Shown here: piece by piece, positions 1 to 10,506 of the stretch | Layout of the letters: each line of letters opens with the position of its first letter | Position numbering within the stretch: the first letter of the stretch is position 1 | Assembly: GCA_015179025.1 (NCBI GenBank) | Contig: WHUX01000018.1 | Location: 248,001-312,000, forward strand | DNA from: Terfezia claveryi | Lineage: Eukaryota; Ascomycota; Pezizomycetes; Pezizales; Pezizaceae | DNA: 64,000 bases | Direction of reading: 5' to 3' | The notes under the pieces: generated by a model | The model's input: only the letters and a program-made list of their open reading frames with translations | Database searches by the model: none | Told to the model about the DNA's origin: nothing | Program-made: the position numbers and the translations under genes

Positions 1-869
1 CGTGCTAATCTGTTCTGTTCTTGCCTTGCTCGTTTCCTCTTGTTTTGCATTTCCTGGAGAATAATCGTGGGATTATGGTGCCGGCAACAAGAAAATGACC
101 GTTAAGCTGTTGTTTAGTTAATTACCTCCGTTAAGCTCAGTTAAGCTGTTTACCTCCGTTAAGCTAATGTCACTAGCTCAGCTAGTATATGTTTAACCTT
201 TCGCTTGGTTAAAGTTATTTACAGTTTTTTTCAGTATTTACTCGCATGATACTCGCAATCAATCTGCTCATAGCTTAAAAGCATGTGGCTTTCATGTCTA
301 GCTTAGATTCACTCACTTTCATGTGTCAAGCTCGGTCTTTACCTACAAAGCATGTATTTAAAGTCCTCGCTCTTCCAGTATCTAGCTACTCAGATCAATA
401 TTCAATCCACTTCGAATATCTCATTCAACTGGCTCATCATTCTGCTTCACACAGTTCAGCTCACTTCTCCCACCTTGTTCTATCTAACCTGGGCACCTCG
501 CACAGCCGGCCAAAGACTTGGACAATGCCCCTGATCTTATTTCCCTGTTACACAAGCGATACCCCCAGAAGCCCCGCTCTGTTCTTCCTATTCTGGTCGC
601 TGGAGCTCCTGCCTAAAGGGAGGGTAGTGTCACAACACCATTGTTCTCGTTCTTCTCGTTTCCTCACTTTCGTATTATCGTGTTATCCGTGTTGTCGCAT
701 TATCGGTTATCGCGGTATCGGACAATCGCTTAGCTTGGGGAAACATCAGCCTTCGTCATAATTCAAGTTGAGCACTCTTGTATATAGACCCCTCTCTTTG
801 CTCTCTTTGTTATGTCCCCTATCCAACGTCTTGTATATACTATACTGTGCTTGGTTTACGTACCTGGGT
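1..869. other. gene-poor sequence, nothing recognised
   Basis: Open frames occur on the plus strand (for example 285-761), but their translations are Ser/His/Leu-rich with no recognisable motif, and no splice pattern extends them. The stretch carries short direct repeats of the kind 'gttaagct' near 100-165. I see no gene here. Confidence 0.5.
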
Positions 870-998
870 ATTGCCTTGCCTTGCCTTGCTCCTTGACCTT
901 GCCTTGTCCCTCGATCTTGCCTTGCCTCTCAACCTTACCTTGCCTCTCGACCTTGTCTTGCTCCTCGACCATACTTTGCCTCTTGACCTTGCCTTGTA
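870..998. repeat. 18-bp minisatellite
   Basis: About seven imperfect copies of an 18-bp C/T-rich unit (type CCTTGCCTCTCGACCTTG) run head to tail. Read on the plus strand they give a six-residue Leu/Asp/Ala repeat, which explains the open frame here. There is no sign that it is translated. Confidence 0.8.
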
Positions 999-1572
999 AC
1001 CCTACCGCACCCCTCCATTACCTGCACACATGCATAAGCCACTTACGCGAGTGTCGGCATTACTAGTCTGCCCTCGCCTTCCACCCCGTACCCCGACTGT
1101 TGTATCCCTCAATTATTCCGATATCCTCGCACCTCGTTACATGTGTGTACTAAAGGAGAACTAGTATGATTCCCAAAGTAGTACTCGAAATGGTAGGGGC
1201 CAAATCGGGACTGGCTAGTGTGACTTCCCAAAACAGTAATCAAGCAATGCTAGGCAAAATAATACTAGCCTGGCAATCTGAAGCTTAGATATGGCAGAGC
1301 GGACGGGATGCCTCGTTTTCTTCAGATGGCTGTAGATACACAAAGCGAAAAAGGTCTTTCTATAAACAGGCCGATACCCGGAATGTTGAAACATATGGAA
1401 CACGGAATTGGAGCCAGCGATAATCTCCGACAGGGGTTTGATAGCTAGAGCAAAGTGCTATCTTGGCAAACTGTTCACTCCTAGACACTATTTTAGCGAC
1501 AAAACGAGCAAGTGCATCACAGGAATTTAAGCTAGCAACAATTACCTGGAGGAAAAACTCGGTACCCCCCCA
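999..1572. other. no gene seen
   Basis: AT-balanced sequence with only short open frames lacking motifs. It leads into the transposase relic that follows. Confidence 0.5.
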
Positions 1573-1816
1573 CAAGGGTTGGGATTAAGGAAGTATGCTA
1601 TTGCTAAGCGGTTAAATATTTCCGAGAGAATGCTTGGTCGGTGGATCAAAAATGAAGGCCTTATTCTTGCAATCAGGAGCAGACAAAAGAAAGCAACAAC
1701 AGGTCGAATGGCACAGTTTCCCAGAAATGGAAAATTATATTCATGAAAGGTTCCTGAAGCTGCGTGAGGCTGGAGTTATTGGCAGAGGCAAAAGCCTGGT
1801 ATATAATTACATACTG
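1573..1816 (+). pseudogene. pogo/CENP-B-type transposase fragment, frameshifted
   Basis: Two plus-strand frames carry adjacent parts of one protein. The frame from about 1573 encodes a helix-turn-helix-like segment (AIAKRLNISERMLGRWIK). It then breaks, and the frame through 1634-1816 continues with FPEMENYIHERFLKLREAG, which resembles the start of the CENP-B/pogo-type HTH (a conserved FP..E......F...R pattern). No DDE catalytic domain follows: the sequence passes straight into the dispersed repeat at 1817. I read this as the N-terminal DNA-binding part of a dead pogo/Fot1-like DNA transposon, broken by a frameshift and a 3' truncation. The family assignment rests on a short motif and is moderate. 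Confidence 0.45.
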
Positions 1817-2018
1817 AAGAATAATAAAAAGGATCACACTCAGACGAAGCTCAACTCACGATCTGTGAGGAATCTGAACTGTGTGAATGTCTATGTCTAT
1901 GGACCTCGTCTGTGTAAAAAGGAAGAAAAACGAGAACCTCATATATGGAAAACCCACCGATCTGCCAAACCCGCCCGTACTTCCATTTAAAGCAATATTG
2001 CATCTTTATGGCGCGTCA
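1817..2018 (+). repeat. dispersed ~200-bp repeat, copy 1
   Basis: This stretch is about 90% identical by eye to 5067-5259 in the same orientation. The main differences are a 6-bp insertion near 1890 (tctatg) and scattered substitutions. It begins just downstream of the transposase relic and ends at GCGCGTCA. Its nature is unknown; it may be the 3' part of a transposon. Confidence 0.8.
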
Positions 2019-2657
2019 GATCACCCCAGTTTTCCTTGCTATGGTTCACCAAGCTCCGGCACAGGGGAAACGTAAGAGGAAAAATCACCACAACGTGCGA
2101 TATCAACCCCCCATGAAACAAACTGACATCTAAGAAGCTCAAGAGAGCATATAGCAAATTTCGCAACAAAGGACTAAACAGCATGGTTAATAGAAAGACT
2201 ATTCCTTCACCCCGCTCGGAATATCAAGACCTCGCATTCTTTCTTCCAATGATACCCAGCTCCCCTAAACCTCCTTTTCAACACTAAATCCCCCATATAA
2301 CATAAACGAGATACTCCGGCCGCAAACATCCAAATCAACCAGACTCGTACGCTCCCACACATCCCTCCAGGATCATGTACTTCCCTCGAGGCAGTAGATT
2401 GACCTGTATCTACTGCCATGACTCTTTTCCTTTGCTCAGATCGGTCTCCAGTATATTGATCTTCTGACTCCGATTCCCATTCTACACATTTTTGGCCACT
2501 ATCTTCCTCTGATTCCTACTTCCGAGTCTGGGACTGCATCTCAGCAATTGACAATGGCATCTATCTTTCCTTGCCCTAATCCCAGCTCTTCTTTCTCGAT
2601 ATTCGTATAATCAGTGTGGGGTAATTTAGTCCCGGCTATCACTCCGGTGATACAGTT
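2019..2657. other. no gene seen
   Basis: No open frame with a recognisable motif, and no splice structure. Confidence 0.5.
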
Positions 2658-2880
2658 ATGTGGCAATGAATTTGGTACCCCGCATAACAGGGGGCGAGTA
2701 TGTAGCATGCTTTAAACCTATAATATATATACTAAATATGTGCTAATGCAGGACTCTGATATAAGGGAGATACCTATAACAGAGGGCGAGTATGCAGTAC
2801 GCGTTAAACCTATAATATGTGTGCTAAATGTATGGTAATGCAGGACTCTAATGCAAGGGGGGTACCAAATTCATGCCACC
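2658..2880. repeat. 92-bp tandem duplication flanked by inverted repeats
   Basis: Two diverged copies with a 92-bp period run from about 2694 to 2870 (both contain GCGAGTATG and TTAAACCTATAATAT). They are bracketed by an inverted pair: TGAATTTGGTACC near 2667 and GGTACCAAATTCA near 2863. The arrangement resembles a small foldback/MITE-like insertion at the 3' end of the gag-like relic. Confidence 0.6.
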
Positions 2881-3763
2881 TAACTGTATTCAGGTCAACC
2901 TTCATGCAAAAATGAATTGGATGGGTTTCATCAATTGTAGTTCGAATAACAACATCATCATTTGCATTACTTGGAACCTTATGCATAAGAGCCACCAATT
3001 TCTCTTGTCGTTCAGTAGTCTTCAATGCCATTGGAGATTGAACCTGAGTATCACATACTTCAGACTGAGATTTGATAAATGGTGATGTGGGAAACGAATA
3101 GCTATTGTTTACTCCCATGTATACTGTCACTCCGTTACTCGGAACCTCTTGCTTTGGGGCCACCAATTTCTCTTGTCTTTCAGTAGCTTTTGATGCTATT
3201 GGAGACTGAACCTGAGTATCAGACCCTTCGGACCGAGATTCAACAAGTTTTGGTAGAGCGTTCTCTTTTCCATCCTCAAATTCTTGCTCTCTCATCTGCC
3301 ATTGCCACCAAATAAGACCTTTCTTCCTCATTCAGACCTTCCACATAAGAATTCATCTGTTGCCCTTTTTCATCCTCTATTGCCTTCTTTACCACTTCTA
3401 CCATATTTGCAGATATACTAACCATCTCTTTTGGGTCCGTTGCCAACGCTAGACCTGGCTCTTCATCTGATATGTGTTCAATATATGCCACTGTTTGGAC
3501 ACGGGGATCTTGATTAATCACTTCTTTCTTTGTCTCTAATTGTTGGGTGGCTTCTCCTTTCGTTGGAGATATCTGGTAGATTTTGTATACACCCTGACTA
3601 CTTCCAGGAAGGTATATTCCGCTTCAAACTGAGAATTGATCACGAGCTTGATATAGTCGTCAAGTCCATCAATAAACTTGGAAGCTAATACCGAAGAATA
3701 CTCGGCTCCCAATATAGCAAAAATTTCATTTGCCCTTTCAATATATTTCTCACTTGTAAGCAA
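2881..3763 (-). pseudogene. decayed gag-like retroelement fragment
   Basis: Three minus-strand frames (about 3763-3536, 3521-3276 and 3331-2881) carry pieces that read as one protein with frameshifts or stops between them. The first piece (YIERANEIFAILGAEYSSVL...FIDGLDDYIKLVI) resembles the helical gag/capsid segment of LTR retrotransposons, which often reads 'F..GL....R..V'. The last piece contains a 56-residue internal duplication (168-bp DNA period: 2991 and 3159 start matching copies). No zinc knuckle, protease, reverse transcriptase or integrase was seen. The retrotransposon origin is inferred from pattern and repeat context only. Confidence 0.45.
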
Positions 3764-4210
3764 ACCTTGAGACAGGTTATGTCAGAACGCACATCCACCA
3801 CACCCGAGTTCCCTACTATTCCGGATAATTGGTGGCTTCGCCGATAGATAATTAGTAGGATAATTACCCTGCGCCATAACTGGCGCTTCTACAATAAGCT
3901 TATCCAACTTTAGCTCAGCTCAACTCAGCTCAGCTTATTCTTCCGTTGCTTCCGCTTATTTGTATTTCTCTTGATTCTCATTGGCTGATTAATATCCCTG
4001 TCAGGTATGTCTCACATTGGCTTCCGCAACCTCATATATATAAAAGACACCCCGTCCCGCTCTGTAATGAGACTAATAGGCAAGTCTTCATCCGCATCGT
4101 TTTACTATCATCTAGTACACTCTGCACTCTATTTTCGCATCCACTGCTATTACCATCAGCACGCTGCTCCATTAGAACCTCTGCTCCAGATCACAACAAT
4201 CTCTGCCACC
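3764..4210. other. no gene seen
   Basis: AT-rich spacer between the two gag-like fragments, with short direct repeats of 'agctcagctcaact' type near 3910-3935. No coding signal. Confidence 0.4.
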
Positions 4211-4600
4211 CTAGTACCACTTCCGCTGCCTGACAATATTCTTAACGGAATATCTTGTTAGATTATTCATATCCCAGATAGCCTGTGACTCCTCTACCCA
4301 CTCATCAAGGTCGTCTAGCAGATAGGTGAATCGTTGCGTCAGGATGCCAGCAGCAATCTCGAATGTAGCCTTTTTATCCACTTTCAGAGCCATCCAGTAT
4401 TTTGGCTTTTCCATCCAGATAGCTTTGAGAGGGTCAACACTTTTGCTCCTTCTTTCATGGTCCGGTCTAAGTTTTGGGCATCCAAACCCATAAAGGAGAA
4501 CCTTAAAGTGTCCACGAAATCTTCAATACATATCGTATCCCCCCTCCCTACCGGACCATTCAGGTCTGAATAGTTGAAAGAAAGACATTCTAAATTTGGA
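4211..4600 (-). pseudogene. gag-like fragment, N-terminal side
   Basis: The minus strand reads through 4414-4211 (KPKYWMALKVDKKATFEIAA... LDDLDEWVEES) and, in a neighbouring frame, through about 4600-4430 (EDFVDTLRFSFMGLDAQNL). Together they look like a gag-type N-terminal helical domain split by at least one frameshift. It lies upstream of, and in line with, the fragment at 2881-3763, so the two may be parts of one dead element. No LTRs could be delimited. Confidence 0.35.
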
Positions 4601-4715
4601 TCGATAAGCTATTCCGGCTGTTTCAGCTGTTCCTCGGTGGAGATTTGCTAAAGTATTTCGGATAGAGAAAGTAACATGGGACTTAGAACCACTTGAATCC
4701 TAGTTCGTCACCCCT

Positions 4716-5075
4716 ATGGATGAGATCCGACAAAAAGGAAGAGGAAATAAAAGTGGACAAATAGGCAGTAAAGGCAATGAGAAAACAGGAACAATAATTC
4801 TCAGTAGAAGGCCAATCAACGAGCACAATAGAGTAGAGAAGACGAAAGTTGAGAAGGCCACAGAAGACTATCTCGACCAAAACGAGGTCAACGATGCCAG
4901 GGGGTCAAGAAGTTCAGAAAGTACGCAAGAGAAGGTGAGTGAAGACTATCTCGGCTATAACGATGCTAGTGGGTCTGCCTCGACAGATTCCCAAGATCTC
5001 ACCGCAGTGAAGATCCAGCTAACCGAGAGGAATAGAGTAACCGGTCTTTCCAGTACCACCACTGAGGAAGAATAA
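4716..5075 (+). CDS. 119-aa hydrophilic ORF with an internal duplication
   Basis: An ATG-initiated plus-strand frame encodes 119 residues rich in Glu, Asn, Ser and Thr. A block of about 25 residues is imperfectly repeated (EDYLDQNEVNDARGS and EDYLGYNDASGS). The stop codon lies at the edge of repeat copy 2, and the frame overlaps the antisense side of the gag-like relic. No domain is recognised. It may be part of a mobile element or chance coding; I see no splice sites that extend it. Confidence 0.25.
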   Translation: MDEIRQKGRGNKSGQIGSKGNEKTGTIILSRRPINEHNRVEKTKVEKATEDYLDQNEVNDARGSRSSESTQEKVSEDYLGYNDASGSASTDSQDLTAVKIQLTERNRVTGLSSTTTEEE

Positions 5076-5259
5076 AAAGGATCACACTCAGACGAAGCTC
5101 AACTCACGATCTGTGAGGAATCTGAACTGTGTGAATATCTATGGACCTTGTCTGTGTAAATAGGAAGAAAAACGAGAACCTCATATCTGAAAAACCTACC
5201 GATCTGCCAAGCCCGCCCTTACTTCTATTTAAAGCAATAGCATCTTTATGGTGCGTCAA
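5067..5259 (+). repeat. dispersed ~200-bp repeat, copy 2
   Basis: Second copy of the repeat at 1817-2018, same orientation, with the same boundary sequences (ATAAAAAGGATCACACTC at the left, CATCTTTATGG.GCGTCA at the right). Confidence 0.8.
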
Positions 5260-6039
5260 TACCCAGAGCGTATTCAAGTGGATGCTTTAGGCAATAAACT
5301 CTATACGGGATGGGGCGAGGGAGATATCGTGGGCGAGGGAGATGCGGTTGGTAAGGAATCTAAAGGAGAAGAAGAATGAGAAGGAGAAGAAGAATGAGAA
5401 GGAGAAGCACATGTCCGTTGCAAGCCGTATAGCTAGGCATGAAGCAACGATATGAGTGAAGCATGCCATGAAGCCACGATATGAGTGCGAGCAAGGTGTG
5501 AAGCACGCAATATGATGTGCAAGCCGCTGCGAGCCGTATAGCTAGGCAGTAATGCAAGCCGCTGACGGCTGCATGTGGTATAGGTAGCAAGGCATGGCTC
5601 TTAGGCAACAATCAGATAGATGATGGTGGTGAGATCAACTGCCCTGGTAGTACCAATAGCATAGCTAATGGCCCCCCTAGGCACTCCTGGATCCAACTAC
5701 GTCTAGTTCTCTCCTATGCAGCAGACGGTGGTAAGGTTAGCTGCCTATGTCTAGTTCTTCCTACGAACATAGCTGATGACTCTCCAAGGTTACTCCTGGA
5801 TCTAACGAGGTTGGTTCTCTCAGCTAACGACCAGATCAAGTGTAGACACGTGAGGTAACGGTTTCACCATGTCTAGGTTGAAGCGGGGTTGATCATACCC
5901 AGTCGGGTGGACTAGGACAACCCTAATCTCACTGCCTGCCACCGCCAATAGGTATGCGGTAGTTGCCACTCGCACATGATGCACACCAAAGGCATAGAGA
6001 TTTCCAACCACAATACAAGTCAACGAAGCTCATGAACTG
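5260..6039. other. no gene; short degenerate direct repeats
   Basis: The stretch contains purine-rich 'gagaaggagaagaagaat' repeats near 5365-5405 and repeated 'gccgtatagctaggca' blocks (about 5425 and 5536). No coding signal. Confidence 0.5.
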
Positions 6040-6245
6040 CAGTCCAGGTGAGAGCATTGCTAGGCTCGAGACAGGTGCACCCGTAACTAACCTATCTCAC
6101 AGAGTTCTTCAGCAGTGTCTACACTGCGATAACTCCAATATCGACACTGCCAGGCCTTCAATATGCGCACACATGGCTGACGTATCTCACGACCGAGCAA
6201 ATTCAGTTCATATAGGTGAGAGCATTGCCAGACCTCCAATATGTA
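6040..6245 (+). repeat. ~110-bp repeat family, left cluster
   Basis: Degenerate copies of a unit containing GGTGAGAGCATTGC, a 'cacacatrgctgacctatctcac' type block and 'ttcagt.gatata'. The same unit is tandemly arranged at 7205-7640. Confidence 0.65.
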
Positions 6246-7204
6246 GACGCTATGAAGAAGATCGCAAATAGTCGGAGTGACTAATACAGTCTTCAGACGT
6301 CCGGAGAGTCGAATGAGCTGGCGGAATGTGCTGGTATCTCGCGGAATCGTCGCGAGGGAGTTTTATGGTAAGTCGAAAGTTCCTATAAGCGAAAATCAAT
6401 TTTAATAAGAGATAAGCGACCCTAAATACTTGCGTGTCTCGATACACGTAAGTGATAGAGAAAAAGGAGAGCAAATCGATAGCGGCATACGAAGCTGGCT
6501 ATCAATAGCTTCTTGTGCGCGTAAAAACGATGCGTATATTTTCTTAATGAGTGTGTAAAAGTTCAAGAATTCACCCGCGTAATATATTCCCCAGCAAAGC
6601 TAACAAGTCTAAATAATAACTTTTGATGTTACCCTCATTCCGAGTAACTTCCTAACCATCATATCCCTCCCCCTTTTAAAACTCAGGCAGCCCCATTGCC
6701 ACCTCAATATCCATCCAATTCTCGAAACAACAAATCCTTGCCCTCACCATCTTCAATGTAAAGATTACATCTACTAAAGAAATAAAAACAAAAACATCCG
6801 AAAAATATTAAAAAATTCCCTCACTCGCGTAAATAATAACAAAGGAAACCCCCACAAGTGTTCCCCCTAATCCATATCCTCCACCATCTCCGCCTTACTC
6901 ACTTCCAACAACTTCTCTAACCTCCGCACTAACATTTCCCTATTCGACCTTCCTTCACCGGCCGTCAACGATCTGATTGCCCCCTCCACCGCCAAAGCAT
7001 CGTCTTTATCATCCTCATCCTCCACCTTCCGTTTAAGCTCGTCCACTGTAGTGCACCCCTAATTTCCCTGCCTGCCCCCCCCTGCCCTCCCCAATAGGTC
7101 AAGACGGCAGCAGCTGCTGGCTCACGATACACACCTCTCCAGACGGAAGCATAATGGAATTTACATCCACAATACAGACAATGAAATTCAGGAACTGCGA
7201 TCTG
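6246..7204. other. no gene seen
   Basis: AT-rich to about 6850, then a C-rich stretch. Open frames are short and lack motifs. Confidence 0.5.
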
Positions 7205-7650
7205 GGTGAGAGCATTGCCAGGCCTCCGATATGTACACACATAGCTAACCTATCTCACAGGGTTCTTCCAACGGCCGAGCAAGTACACGACTGAGTAAGT
7301 TCAGTGGATATAGGTGAGAGCTTTGCCAGGACTGGGAATTGTGCACACATAACTGACCTATCTCACAGGGTTCTTCCAGCGACCGAGCAGACCGAGCAAG
7401 CACACGACCGAGTAAGTTCAGTGGATATAGGTGGGAGCGTTTCCAGGCCTACAATATATGCACACATAGCTGACCTATGTCAGGGTTCTTCTAGCGACTG
7501 AGCAAGTACATGACCGAGTAAGTTCAGTGGATATAGGTGAGAGCTTTGCTAGGTCTGTAAAATGTGCAGGCATGGCTGACCTATGTCACAGGGTTCTTCA
7601 GCAACGCCGGAACTGCAGTACCTCCAACATCAACCCTGCCAGGTCTCTGA
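7205..7650 (+). repeat. tandem repeat, ~108-117 bp unit
   Basis: Four consecutive imperfect units start with GGTGAGAG or GGTGGGAG at 7205, 7313, 7430 and 7536, giving spacings of 108, 117 and 106 bp. Each unit carries a conserved CTGACCTAT and GGGTTCTTC block and ends near GTAAGTTCAGTGGATATA. The open frames here (MDIGESFAR...) simply translate the repeat. The related cluster at 6040-6245 suggests an old satellite or the internal repeats of a dead element. Confidence 0.75.
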
Positions 7651-7940
7651 TATTCAGGATTAGCCAGTTAGAGGCAGTATTTTTGGGACCACTGTTCGCA
7701 GGTTCAAGTTGGGGGCCGGCACCATATTGGCTTGGGTTTCATGCTATTACTGTCTCCAATCGGATAAGCTTTTATGTACATAACATTTGGAAGTACTATT
7801 GACATTTACTCTGTTTGTTTGCAAGTACGCACTCCACCTTGAGTACACTTGATTTCCCCTAGCAATGGTAACCTTGAACGGGCGTCGTTGAACTCGCTAA
7901 AGACACATTGGCATCTGGGAGGCAGCAGAGACAAGAGCAG

Positions 7941-8118
7941 GATCTGGACGCCATAGGCGAACGGGAGGGCATCTGGACGCCATAAGCTGAACGGAGGGCA
8001 TCTGGACACCATGGGCTGAAGCGAAGTCCTCCGGACGCCATAGGCTGGAGCGAGGGCATCCAGACGCACATGAGCCGGAGGAGGGCCGGCATCCAGGAGA
8101 CAACGAGCCGGAGGAGGG
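7941..8118. repeat. 29-bp minisatellite
   Basis: At least five units with an exact 29-bp period (unit type ATCTGGACGCCATAGGC followed by GAACGGAGGGC) start near 7942, 7971, 8000, 8029 and 8058, then a diverged unit near 8091. 29 is not a multiple of 3, so all three frames are used in turn. A structural rather than coding repeat is likely. Confidence 0.85.
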
Positions 8119-9040
8119 CGTCGTGGAAATGGCAGCTTGCCTCCGGGGACGCTCAGGGCGTCTGACGCCAATTAGGCAAACTCGATTGGTTCCTGATGTC
8201 TCCTTCTATGACTGGGGGCTTTACCTCTATGCTATTGTCAAGTATTTTGAGGGTTTAGGAGTTTTGTGCACATAATACCAGCTCTAGGATTGAGGCACAT
8301 CTATTTCATAAGCTTCAAGTTCAATTAAGCTATATCATGCCTATATTCGCTCAAGGTGTAAGGTAGACACCATTACCATTTGCCTCTATTCAGTGCTGGT
8401 GCTTGTGCTGGCCCTGCTGCGTTGCTGGTACAAGTCTGTTAACCCCTCTCAACCTGGTCAAGACCTCTTAACCTTCCTTTAAGTTGTTGTAAATACTCTA
8501 GCGTCATCCTACTTACAATCCTATATAGATCACAAGTTCCTAAATATTAAGCTATCCGGCGGAGGTTGTAAAATGTACCCAAACCCTCAAAAGCCCCAGT
8601 CGTAGAAGCAGATCAAGAGCCTTCAAAAGTCTCGGCTACACCTGTATTGAATCTGAGAGCCTTAGTATTATGATTGCTAGGACCCTTGAGGCCGAATAGG
8701 TTGTATGTATATCGAAATATATGGGCTTGGTTAGAGGTTTGCATGATGCAGGGACTACGGAACATGTTGGGCTTAAAATACTGCATAGAGGGGCGCCCTA
8801 AGATATTAAATATGCAGTTTGTTACATTACACCACAAGAGAGAGGGAGTCGCAGTTGGCATTGGTAACGTAGGTGAGATGGTTCGATATTCATGCGACCA
8901 TGTGGCATTACATAGAACAACATCCTAGGAGGGGATATCGAATGATAGGGCTTAGCATATGTATCCATTATGTACGAAAGTTTCAGGTAATCGAGCAGAG
9001 AAAAACTGCAAGTGTATCTGTGCACCTTCAGTATATAACA
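8119..9040. other. no gene seen
   Basis: No coding frame of note, no family motif, and no tRNA-like box pair noticed. Confidence 0.45.
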
Positions 9041-9094
9041 TTCACTTAACCGACCGCGCGCTCCTCCACCACTTTCTCCAGCACGGAGAGCATC

Positions 9095-9655
9095 CTATAC
9101 CACCTGCATCTCTCCTCCTCCCATGCCAGCCTCTCCCTCTCCCTCTCCTCCCTCTTCCTCCCTCTGCAGCGTGTTCTGCCTCACCCACTCTGCCTCCTTT
9201 CTCACCCACGCTGCCCTTTCCTCCTCCCTCTCCCACTCTCTCTCTTCCTCACATGCCAGCCTCTTCCTCTCCCTCTCCTCCCTCTGCAGCGTGTTCTGCC
9301 TCACCCACTCTGCCTCCTTTCTCACCCACGCTGCCCTTTCCTCCTCCCTCTCCTCCCCCTCCTCCCTCTCCCTTTCCCTCTCCTCCCCCTCCTCCCTCTC
9401 CCTTTCCCTCTCCTCCCTCTCCCACTCCCTCTCCTCCTCCCATGCCAGCCTCTCCCTCTCCCTCTTCTCCCTCTCCCTCTCCCTCTCGTCCCTCTGCAGC
9501 ATGTTCTGCCTCACCCACTCTGCCTCCTTTCTCACCCACGCTGCCCTTTCCTCCTCCCACTCCTCCCGCTCTCTCTCCAACTTTGATTTTCTTCCACACA
9601 ACTTCTCCCACACCCACGTATCCAGTTCCACAGAGAGCTGGTTAGGATTCCCGAA
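9095..9655 (-). CDS. charged coiled-coil repeat protein, partial exon
   Basis: The minus-strand frame encodes a segment starting CFGNPNQLSVELDTWVWEKL and then an Arg/Glu/Trp-rich coiled coil with a ~40-residue repeat containing AAWVRKEAEWVRQNTLQ. At DNA level the unit is 120 bp (CCTCTGCAGCGTGTTCTGCC begins at 9161 and 9281; a further copy begins at 9491). The minus frame is more protein-like than the plus frames, which are low-complexity Ser/Pro/Leu. There is no ATG at the upstream end: a splice acceptor (TTTGCAG) lies near 9655, so upstream exons are missing or unrecognised. No function can be given. It could be a genuine repeat protein or a fossil. Confidence 0.35.
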   Translation of the reverse strand, partial: FGNPNQLSVELDTWVWEKLCGRKSKLEREREEWEEERAAWVRKEAEWVRQNMLQRDEREREREKRERERLAWEEEREWEREEREREREEGEEREREREEGEEREEERAAWVRKEAEWVRQNTLQREERERKRLACEEEREWEREEERAAWVRKEAEWVRQNTLQREEEGGEGEGEAGMGGGEMQVV

Positions 9656-10050
9656 GCACTGCAAATCACGGAAGGGGGTTCAGACAGGAATGGAAGAGAT
9701 TGCGAGAGGCGGAGAGAAAGGTAGCTGGGACTGGAGGGGGTAGGGTGGTTAGGTGTGGGAGGAAGGCAAGGGTCAACTACGTCCACTGCAGGACCGGGAA
9801 AGGGAACCTCCAATCTTGGCGTGTGAAATTGGATAATGCAGTTGACCCCACATTCCGAACATCCGGAAGACACATCGAGACAGGCAGGCAAGCTCTGGTC
9901 TGTCCACGTGGGGAAGAAATTGGGCGGAGGTGGAGCAATTGGGAAGAAATGGATGAGCGGAAGCGGTGGAGGCTACCCTTTAGCCTGCACAGAGAAGACG
10001 CAACAAGATGAAGGTAAGGGCTGTCTTCGCTCTGGCAGGGTTGGGGTAGA
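9656..10050. other. no gene assigned
   Basis: Possible upstream exon territory of the coiled-coil frame to the left (minus strand). No start or motif could be fixed. Confidence 0.3.
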
Positions 10051-10110
10051 GTCATGGATGCGAAGGTTATGGAGGTGAAGGTCATGGAGGCGAAGGTCAT
10101 GGATGCGAGA
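10051..10110. repeat. 15-bp tandem repeat, four units
   Basis: Four 15-bp units of the type GTCATGGAGGCGAAG run from 10051 to 10110. The period is a multiple of 3, but no gene is evident around it. Confidence 0.85.
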
Positions 10111-10506
10111 AGGAAAGAAACCCTACCTCACCTTGTTGTTCTGGTTGCATGAGGGGTGATTACGAGTGACAAGCAGAATGCAATACACAAACACCATCAA
10201 TGTAACGGAGCATACATAGAATTCCTACGTAAACACCATCAACCGCCTGTGGATTAGATAGAGAATCAAAACCTGAAGGGAGTCTATAGCCATGCTTTTC
10301 CAATGGGAATAATACTCTCAAAACGCCCCTATCTGACGACAAACAATTTCCTCTATCCCCCTATTCAGTGCCATGAAACTAAGAAAAGCAACCGCCGCGG
10401 GGTGTTGCACCATCCCAAACCCCATATTGAAGTCTCATTACCATCTAGGTTTCAGCCTCCAGCCTCCACCTCGCCGCCTCCTCACACCCCACCCCCCCTC
10501 CATCAG
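10111..10506. other. intergenic, downstream of PLP2
   Basis: Likely 3' flank and UTR of the minus-strand phosducin-like gene. Nothing else recognised. Confidence 0.4.

Noticed and set aside
7205..7650. CRISPR-like array
   Set aside because: The unit is one long diverged tandem repeat, not short constant repeats with unique spacers, and the genome is eukaryotic.
9123..9743. Long plus-strand Ser/Pro/Leu-rich open frames across the 9.1-9.7 kb repeat
   Set aside because: Antisense shadows of a CT-rich repeat; the minus-strand frame gives a coherent coiled coil while these are low-complexity.
1..10000. RIP (repeat-induced point mutation) signature in the repeat-rich end
   Set aside because: The two dispersed copies differ by mixed substitutions and indels, not by a clear C-to-T bias; dinucleotide statistics would be needed to say more.
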